Origin: Mansonella perstans
Taxonomy: Eukaryota; Nematoda; Chromadorea; Rhabditida; Onchocercidae
Assembly: GCA_037074765.1 (NCBI GenBank)
Contig: JBAMDO010000128.1
Location: 1-64,000 of the forward strand
Direction of reading: 5' to 3'
DNA: 64,000 nucleotides
Part shown: positions 56,701-64,000 of the stretch, piece by piece
How the letters are laid out: each line of letters begins with the position of its first letter
Numbering within the stretch: the first letter of the stretch is position 1
Notes under the pieces: model-generated
What the model was told of the DNA's origin: nothing
What the model saw: only the letters and a program-made list of their open reading frames with translations
The model's database searches: none
Position numbers and translations under genes: made by a program

Positions 56701-59700
56701 TGACGAGATCGTTGTAAATGATCTCAAATAAAAGCATTTTTTTGACTTTTTCTAATCAAAAAGAAATTTGCGTCTTCTGGGTTTCTACGGCAAAAACTTA
56801 ATCCAATTTGTTTTATTTCTTTCTCATAAAAAAGTTTCAAAACGAAACATAAAACATATTTAAGCTTTTAGAGAGAAAAACAAAAAAAAAGTTGAAGTGT
56901 TTTGTATTCTAACTTTTATTTTTGAAAATTAACATAACACTGGACAATTTTCGAAAGTTTCGAAATTAAATTATTTTGAAAATAGGATAAGTAACAACAA
57001 TTTGCTGATCACTTGATAAGATAACAATGTTTGGTGACATTTTTTTTATGCTTAAACTTTGCACTAATCAATGTAATCAAACATCGAATATGCCAAAGGC
57101 ACATAGACTTTTAAAAGCGTTTCAGAAACAATAAAATTTCCAACGTGAGAAAATGCAGAAAAGACCTAACACAAAGTTTGAAAAAAAAGTTATGGAAAAA
57201 ACATGTTAAACTGTTAAATTTCCAATTTAAAACGTGTTAAACTCATGATTTCAAAAGTTCAAATTATTACAGCATTTTCTCTCGTAAAAAGAAAATGAAA
57301 TTTCTACAGAAATTTAATGTTCCAAATTAAAATAATATTTGAAAAAAGAGATCTTTTCTTTTTACAGTTTAGATAGCATGAACATATTTAAATGCCCTAT
57401 AGAATTTGACTGTCATACTCCGAAAGCATTTATTTTCATTTAAATTCTGTTTTTTTCGTTTCCCATCCATTCTTTTCATTTATTTCTATGATCATTTTGT
57501 ACTCAAATAAAAATTGTTGTGCTAATAAGCATTGATTTGCAATTTATAAAATTTTAATACTACTAGAAAGAGGCAAAAAAGAATAACAAGTTTTTTCATT
57601 TTTCTGTAATTTGTTGTTAAATTTTCATCGGTTTCATCATTTTCATCTCCTATTAAAGTTTTTAAGTTCATAAGCAAAGAAAAAATGTTCCAAATTTCAT
57701 TGAAAAAAAATTCAAATTCAGTTTTCAAATCCTGATGTCAAACTAAATGAAAATTCATTTAGAGACTATTGGAGATAAAAATAATTTCTTGAATAATTTT
57801 TGCGAAAACAATTTACAGATTATTCAATATTTATTATTGAATTTTGTTCTAGAAGAATTGAAATGCTACATTTTGTCTCCTGTAGCGCTTTTTTTGCGTC
57901 ATTTTTCTGCATTCTTTTGTTTTCACTCTTCAATTTTTTATTAAAACTCATTAAACGATCTCAAAAATTATTCTGTCCAGTTAAAATTTTGCTAAAAAAT
58001 TCAGGACTGATGAGACAAAATTAATGTACTCATTTATTTTTAGATTCAATTCATCAATGAATATGAAATTCATCTTGATGATGTGAGTTTCAGTTATTTT
58101 CAACAGATGCCAGATGCCATCGCTCATTAAAAATTGAATCAATAGAATTTTTCATCTTTAAAATATGCTTTGTAAATTTTCAAGCTTTTAGAAAGATTTT
58201 TTGGGACTTCTTGAAAAAAAGATTTAATTTGAAAGCTAAAATTTATCAAAAAAAATGCAACAAAAAAACTAAGCAATATCTTGTTCATATTCTATTTCGT
58301 TTAATTAAATTTGTCTAATAAATTTGGTGCAAAAACTAAAATTGGAATGCCAAGATGATTGCAATAATAATCACTGTTATTTTAGTTTTAAAAATTTTAA
58401 TTTTTTTTTTTTTTTTTGAAAATTTCTTTACCGTTGGATAAAATGAATAATATAAAAATTTTCTGCCTCATATTACTTTGCTCTAAATATATATCTTTTT
58501 GCTTGACCTTATTCATAATCTTATTCAAATTGAAATAATTTGATGCCAATAAACAAAAGTAAATCTTTCAAAAAATGCTCTGACCTAGTGCATTGATCTT
58601 TTCAACCATAAGATACAACCTCGTTTTTTTTTTTTTTTTCAACTTTTCAATACAAGAATGGAAAGGCGTCATCATTTTTCAAGCGTGTTAAAAAAAATTT
58701 TGCGACAATTTTATTACCATCGAATTGCATGTCTTGAATATTTTAAAGAACGATTTTTTTTTTTCAGTAAAAAATTTCATAATTGAAAACACAACAAAAA
58801 CATATCACACTGAATGATATTTGTGTAATGAGAGGTGAATTAAATTTCATGCAATATTTCAGGATAAAATCTCGTGATCAATACAGCTACTAAATTCGAT
58901 AATGCGACTGATTATAACAATTGGAAAAAAAAGGGGCCATTAAAATTCATTGCAAATTTTCATTTGCCTTTTATTCTTTTATAAATTCATTGATTTATTG
59001 AAATTTACTTTTTTTGCTTCTTTTGAAAATATTTGTCCGCAAAAAAAAAAAAAAAAAACATTCATTAATTAAAGTTTCTGCCGATAATTAATCGTGTTGC
59101 TGCCCAGCCATCTAACCATGCTAATATCCTAATTGGTTTAATTAATACTGTTTAGATAATTAAATACTGGTTACTGTTTAAGTGTTTTAAGTATCTGATA
59201 ATCGGTGCTATTTCTCAACTGATAGCTTAATCTAATCAGTAACATTATCTAATCGGTAGCATAACGTGTGGAAAATCTTTTATGATTTCGTTTAAATGGA
59301 ATAATACTTTATACTGCTTATGATAAAATGTGACATCTGTACCTTCCCGTATTTCGTTATCAAAGCTATAAAAAATCATCTTAATGGTTATGTCTCTATA
59401 ATTGCCAGTTGTTTAACTTATTTGCCTTAATAGGTAGACATAGAAAGAATGAAAACTGATCAGAAAATTTCTGCACCAAAATAGATTATTTTGTTTGAAG
59501 AAAAAAAGTAATTCATTCAAAATAATTTAGTTGAATTAATCCATTTCTAATTGCAAATAACATTTGCCAGATTGATGGAATAATTAAAATGAAAGAAATG
59601 ATTAAATGATAATAATTCTTTCGATTATTGTTAAATTTTATTAAAAATTTGAAAACGATTTCAACTTTTTAATACTTAATGACCAGCAAGGTTTCTCAAG

Positions 59701-62700
59701 TTTTTTTCAATTTTTGCCTCTTCTATATTAATCAATTCCAAATTTTAATAAAATTTAACAATAAGTAATGGATTTTGTTGATTCAGAACTGATAAAATAA
59801 TTGTTGAATGATAACTTTTGATTTGGAAATTTTCATTAAGAATAGAAAAGGAAAAAGTTAGATGAAGAGATTAGCAAAATCAAAATTAAATAACTGAAAG
59901 AACTGCATTGAATTCAAAATTAAATTTAAAAGCTCAACTAACTTTTCCATTCAATTCCTAAATAAATTACGCATTGCTTATTTATTCATTCGTTTACTTA
60001 TTTATTGACTTACTTGTTTCCTTCATTTGTTTCTATATTTTTTCATTCACTTATTCATAACGTCAAATGGAATACTTAATAATTTGAATTCCATAACCCA
60101 ATCAAGTGGATTAAATATGTAAATTAGCCATTGAAGTATATCCGAAGTATCAGTGCGATAGACTGCTTGACATTTCTAATCGTAATGAAATAATTCTCAT
60201 TTGTTTAACTTATTTTAGTAATTAAAATGTACTGAAGGAAGTAACGGAAGAGAATTACAGTAAAAGTGAAAATTAAACTAATAATATTTTAAAATTTACC
60301 ATTTTTTTAAAAGTTTGAAAAATTGATTTTTTTTTTTTTTGCAGTGATGATGGCTTTCAATGGCAAGCGATAATAATTCCGGATCATCCCAACACAGCAA
60401 TGTTAGTAATAAGCTATGAATTTATTAAATTCAAAAAAGGACAGAGAAAAAGAATTATTAAAATTTAATTGTTATGCATTTAATTGCTGTAATTGTTTTA
60501 CATTTGTTTATGTTTTATGATATTTAAAAGCATAGAGTGAAGAGAAGAAAATTTGATGAAAAAATTTTTCTATTAGCATTTGATATTAGAAATAAAACAT
60601 GTGTAAAAATATATTTTAATTACTTAAAGAAATATTTTAAATTTAGCCTAAAAATTAGAACTTACTTTTATAAAGTACATTTAGAAAGTACATCTATACT
60701 TACGTATTATACTTACGCATAAGAAATCGTATTTAACTAAATTTCTTTTTTTTTTTTTTTTTTTTTTTGTGAAATATGTTAAAAGGGAATTATAAATTGC
60801 AAAATTAAAAGTTAGATAGTGACGTACGTCATCTTGTATGATTCATAAATTTATAAGTGCAAACAAAATTCTTCACGCTTTGCAAAATATCTTATCGCGA
60901 ACATAGACGGCTTTACAAAGGAACGAGTGATGATTCATCGATTAATTTTGAAAAATTTTTCTTCTCTCACTTTGCTTACGGCTTTTAAATGTTTAAATAC
61001 TTGCAAAAAAAAATGCAAAATTTATCCAAAGTAATCAAAATTAAATAAACAAAATTTTGCAGTTTTTTTTTCTTAATTTTTAAAAATGCAATTTCATAAA
61101 TATTTCAGATATTGAAGTTTTGAATTAAATTTCATAGTTTTTACAAATTTACACTTTTTTCATATCATAACATTTCCCAAGCAAATTTCTAATTTCTTTT
61201 AAATTAAAATTTCAATTTCATTCTTCATTTTTCCATCAAATTAGCTATATATTTATTTAAAGCATATAAAGTTCAACTTACCTCCATGCAATACTTTTTT
61301 TTTTGCATCACCTTAATTTAATTATTTCTAAATTTTTTCCTCTATCAACTTCTTTAACTAAGAAATTTGAATCAGTTGCTGAATAATTTCTTTCAGATAA
61401 AAAAAATTATTGATTGGTGTTTTTTATTTCATATTTACTATTCCTCTCACTCTTCTCGGGAGTTCCACAATAAAAAATCAATCGGTCATTTTTTCCTCTC
61501 ATCTACATATCATTTACTTCTATTCTTTCCGGTAAAAATGAATTTTTCTATGGTAAAAATTATTCACATTCCAGTGAAAAAATCCTAAATCTTGAAATAA
61601 TTGCTAAATGAATTTTTCATTGATAAAAAATTATTCACTGATTTTTTTTTTTTTTTTTCTTCCCCACATTCATTATATATATCTTCCATCTCTTTTCTTT
61701 TCGATGGATGAAAAATTTTCTTAAACTAATCGTTGAATAACTTTTATAGTAAAAAAAAAAAAAAAAAATATACCATTAAAAAAAATCAATAAAATATAAA
61801 TGATCTGTAAATGCAATGCTTTTTTTTCTTTTTTTTTTTTTTTTTGATCGTATTTGATTTGGATAAGAAAATACGAAAATTATATATCCGAATAACAAAA
61901 GCAAATTTACATAAAAGCAATTAGAGAGAGAGAGAAAGAGAGAGAGAGAAAAAAAACGATTTGTGAAGGATTTAAAAAAAAAACATAGGAAAAATGTTGA
62001 AGCAATGTGTATAGCGGGAAAAAAAAAATTAAAGCATTTTTGTTGGTGGTGAAGAACGATCGACGACGATCGACAAAAAAAAAAGCCGATACCAATTTGT
62101 GAATGAATTCGTACAGTTAAAAGGGAAAGAAATATAAAAAGAATTTTGATAAATGAAAATAAAATACAAAAAAAAAATTAATTTAGACAGATTATAGAGA
62201 GAAAGAAAAGAGCGAAAGATTTAGCAAAAAAACTAATTTTTTACTAATTATCATTATTTATAATCATAATAATTATTAGTAATCGTAATGTAATTTATAA
62301 ACTATTTCCAAATACTACCTGCTAAGAATTGAAATTTAACAAATTAATACTTTTCAATAATTAAAGAACGAATCAAATTTTTATGATTTTATTCTTTGTA
62401 AAAAAGGTGGAATTTTTTAAATTTATATTTTTATTAGTTTTTATTACTTTAATTAAATTTGCTATTTTTTTATTTTGTAAAAAGTAAATTTATGTATTTT
62501 TTTATTATTGAAAATTATTTACAAATTTTGCTGATAAAAGTTGAAATTTAATAAATTTTATACTTAAAATAAATATCTTAATTGTATAAGCATAGTTAAC
62601 CATAAATAACATTAGTCAAATATATAATATGAAATGTTACTGGAAAAAAACCACATACACTGATAAAAATCATATAAATTTGATGGGACTAAAGATAAGA

Positions 62701-63822
62701 TGACTCATTCAAAATATTTAGTCATAATTTGTAAATTAATTGACCGGATCAATTCATCAAATCAGATCAGATGAGATAGTTTTATTTTGAAAAGTTTTGA
62801 TACCAAGCATTATTTAATGCACAAGCACTACTACTATTTCTCGTTGCAAAAAATATTTATTGTATTTTGAATGGTAAATACTGGTACTTTTATAATTATT
62901 ACTGTTTGATTAATCATTCAAATTCAAAATTCAATTATTTTAACTTCCGAAATTTCAAAGTTTACTTAAAAGTTGATTTTTTTTCAGAAATACCTCATCA
63001 AACTTGTCACAATCAACGTATTCACCAAAGCTTGAGAATAGCAAGCCGTTGAATGATGATAATGCATCGACTGCTGGAACAACGTCTGTTAATACAACTC
63101 TTATCACTAAGATCATGCCTCAAAAAACTAACATTGAGGCAGCAACATTTATCGAGGAATCAAAAGATAAAACAGTATCAGTTCCTGATACTAAACTAAC
63201 ATCTGAAACAGTACCTGTTCAAAAGATTAGCACTACTAGAACAGCACTTCAAACGTCATCTATTGGTAAAACTTCACCTTATACTGTTTCCCGGATCACA
63301 TCTATTTCCAGTCATTCCCCAGACATAGATTTACAACCTACTACTATTTTAGATGATACAAAATCGTCAACTACAAAACTCATATCTAATTCCTTAAGGT
63401 CTTTTATTTCTTCTACTACAACTACCATGATGATCCCACCATCAGGCGCTCAAACTGAGGAAGTTAAAACTACCGAAAAAAGTTTCATAAAATCATATTT
63501 GCAAACAGTGCAAGAAATTCATCAACAACAGAAAAGCGATGAATTGCAAGTTGAACCGGACTATATCCGTTTAAAGGTAACTAATATCAGTCCAAGTATT
63601 ACTTATAATCAGTCGGCGCTAACAACACGATTAGATCAGTGGAAATGGAAAATGATTCAACAACAACAACAACAGCTGGAATCAATTGATGATAACTGGA
63701 TTAATAATAATAATAATAATCATAGCTATCATAATATTTTTAATAATACTATTCAAATACTACCATCATTTATTTTTTCCATTTTATCACTTTCGGTTCT
63801 ATTCTCACTTCTATCTTTATGA
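50742..63822 (+). CDS. Secreted, probably GPI-anchored ten-cysteine Ly6/activin-receptor-like protein
   Basis: Three exons (50742-51439, 60345-60401, 62988-63822) join in phase to 529 residues. An N-terminal hydrophobic signal (residues about 9-28, TLFIIIFVVHF) precedes a compact domain with ten cysteines at 31, 33, 42, 47, 59, 72, 84, 93, 95 and 101. It ends ACWCRQMDFCNAD, the C-x-C...CN ending typical of three-finger (Ly6/uPAR/activin-receptor) folds. An NDT glycosylation site is at 80. About 400 residues of acidic and then Ser/Thr-rich sequence form a probable O-glycosylated stalk. The protein ends in a hydrophobic tail (FIFSILSLSVLFSLLSL) with no cytoplasmic residues, as in GPI precursors. 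The in-frame GTG at 50688 was rejected as a start. Exon 2 rests on splice signals and phase alone. The ligand and role are unknown; a nematode surface or neuronal co-receptor is one possibility. Confidence 0.65.
52870..53150. repeat. Diverged tandem duplication, period about 155-159 bp
   Basis: CAATCATTTATT at 52915 and 53074, and AAATTATTTATTCA at 52966 and 53120, show two successive copies with indels. Both are rich in TCAATCA/TCAATTAAT words. Confidence 0.65.
55143..55192. repeat. Three short tandem units of 15-18 bp
   Basis: GAAAGGTGAATAAA occurs at 55143, 55161 and 55176 with variable spacers of one to four bases. Confidence 0.85.
55560..55810. repeat. Interrupted trinucleotide-rich region
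   Basis: A mixture of ACA, AAT, ACT and GCA triplets resembles a decayed trinucleotide microsatellite. It lies within intron 1, and no long ORF continues through it. Confidence 0.6.
60402..62987 (+). other. Intron 2 of the surface-protein gene (2.6 kb)
   Basis: The donor AT|GTTAGT and the acceptor TTTTTTTTCAG define it. The content is AT-rich with several poly(T)/poly(A) runs (60746-60768, about 61640-61660, about 61751-61768) and a GA-repeat. No gene was recognised. Confidence 0.55.
61923..61948. repeat. (GA)n microsatellite
   Basis: AGAGAG units with one AAAG interruption, followed by an A run. Read on the other strand it gives a repetitive Leu/Ser ORF that is not considered coding. Confidence 0.85.
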
Positions 63823-64000
63823 TATTATTTATTGATTATTTCCATTTTTATAATTTTTTTCCTTAATTTAAAATTAAAAGAGAAAATATCACATATATAC
63901 TTCAAATGCTGTTCATTACTATTGCTGTATATTATAAGTAATCAAAATTGTCGCGATCTAATAAAATCATTATTTTCAATAGAAATAAATTATAATCAAG
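63823..64000 (+). terminator. 3' UTR with candidate poly(A) signals of the surface-protein gene
   Basis: AATAAA hexamers lie at 63960-63965 and 63984-63989, about 140-165 nt after the stop codon. The window ends here, so the cleavage site may lie just outside. Confidence 0.55.

Larger units (their letters stand above)
51440..60344 (+). other. Intron 1 of the surface-protein gene (8.9 kb)
   Basis: The donor CA|GTAAGT and an acceptor with a long T run ending GCAG define the intron. The interior is AT-rich, with repeats listed separately and no convincing nested gene on either strand. The phases of exons 1 and 2 agree, so no missing exon is required, though alternative exons are possible. Confidence 0.55.

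Noticed and set aside
59134..59150. GGTTTAATTA resembling the start of nematode spliced-leader SL1
   Set aside because: The match ends after ten bases and no donor or Sm site follows, so it is not an SL RNA gene.

Overview
The window looks like nuclear DNA of a nematode, most likely a filarial (onchocercid-type) worm. It is strongly AT-rich. The genes are split into many small exons with T-rich acceptors ending in TTTCAG. Six genes have an unpaired acceptor-like site a few bases upstream of the ATG, as expected for spliced-leader trans-splicing, and the proteins match metazoan families. No bacterial (for example Wolbachia-like) genes, CRISPR arrays, rRNA or tRNA genes were seen. Exon structures below were built by hand: splice signals and reading phase agree across every junction listed.

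Layout. 359-1699 (+): an intronless class III POU-homeodomain gene (ceh-6 type). 1700-17009: about 15 kb with no supported gene, holding microsatellites, short tandem repeats and one small GC-richer ORF. 17010-36142: four genes in a row on the minus strand. In transcription order they are an ANKLE1/LEM-3 structure-specific nuclease, a TTC14-like S1/TPR protein, a p31comet (MAD2L1BP/CMT-1) homologue and the splicing factor CDC5L. 36143-38251: a divergent intergenic region with a 26-bp tandem repeat. 38252-41135 (+): two small unrecognised genes about 470 bp apart, each with an acceptor-like site just before its ATG and possibly co-transcribed. 41136-50741: a gene-poor spacer with a duplicated element and a minisatellite. 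50742-63822 (+): three exons, separated by introns of 8.9 and 2.6 kb, joining in phase to encode a secreted, ten-cysteine Ly6/activin-receptor-like domain, a long Thr/Ser-rich stalk and a GPI-type hydrophobic tail.

Functional reading. The minus-strand run carries conserved genome-maintenance and RNA-processing functions: chromatin-bridge cleavage (LEM-3), HORMA/spindle-checkpoint remodelling (p31comet) and splicing (CDC5L). The POU factor and the surface protein sit in long non-coding flanks, as is common for developmental and neuronal genes. The least understood parts are the gene pair at 38.2-41.1 kb and the surface protein at 50.7-63.8 kb.
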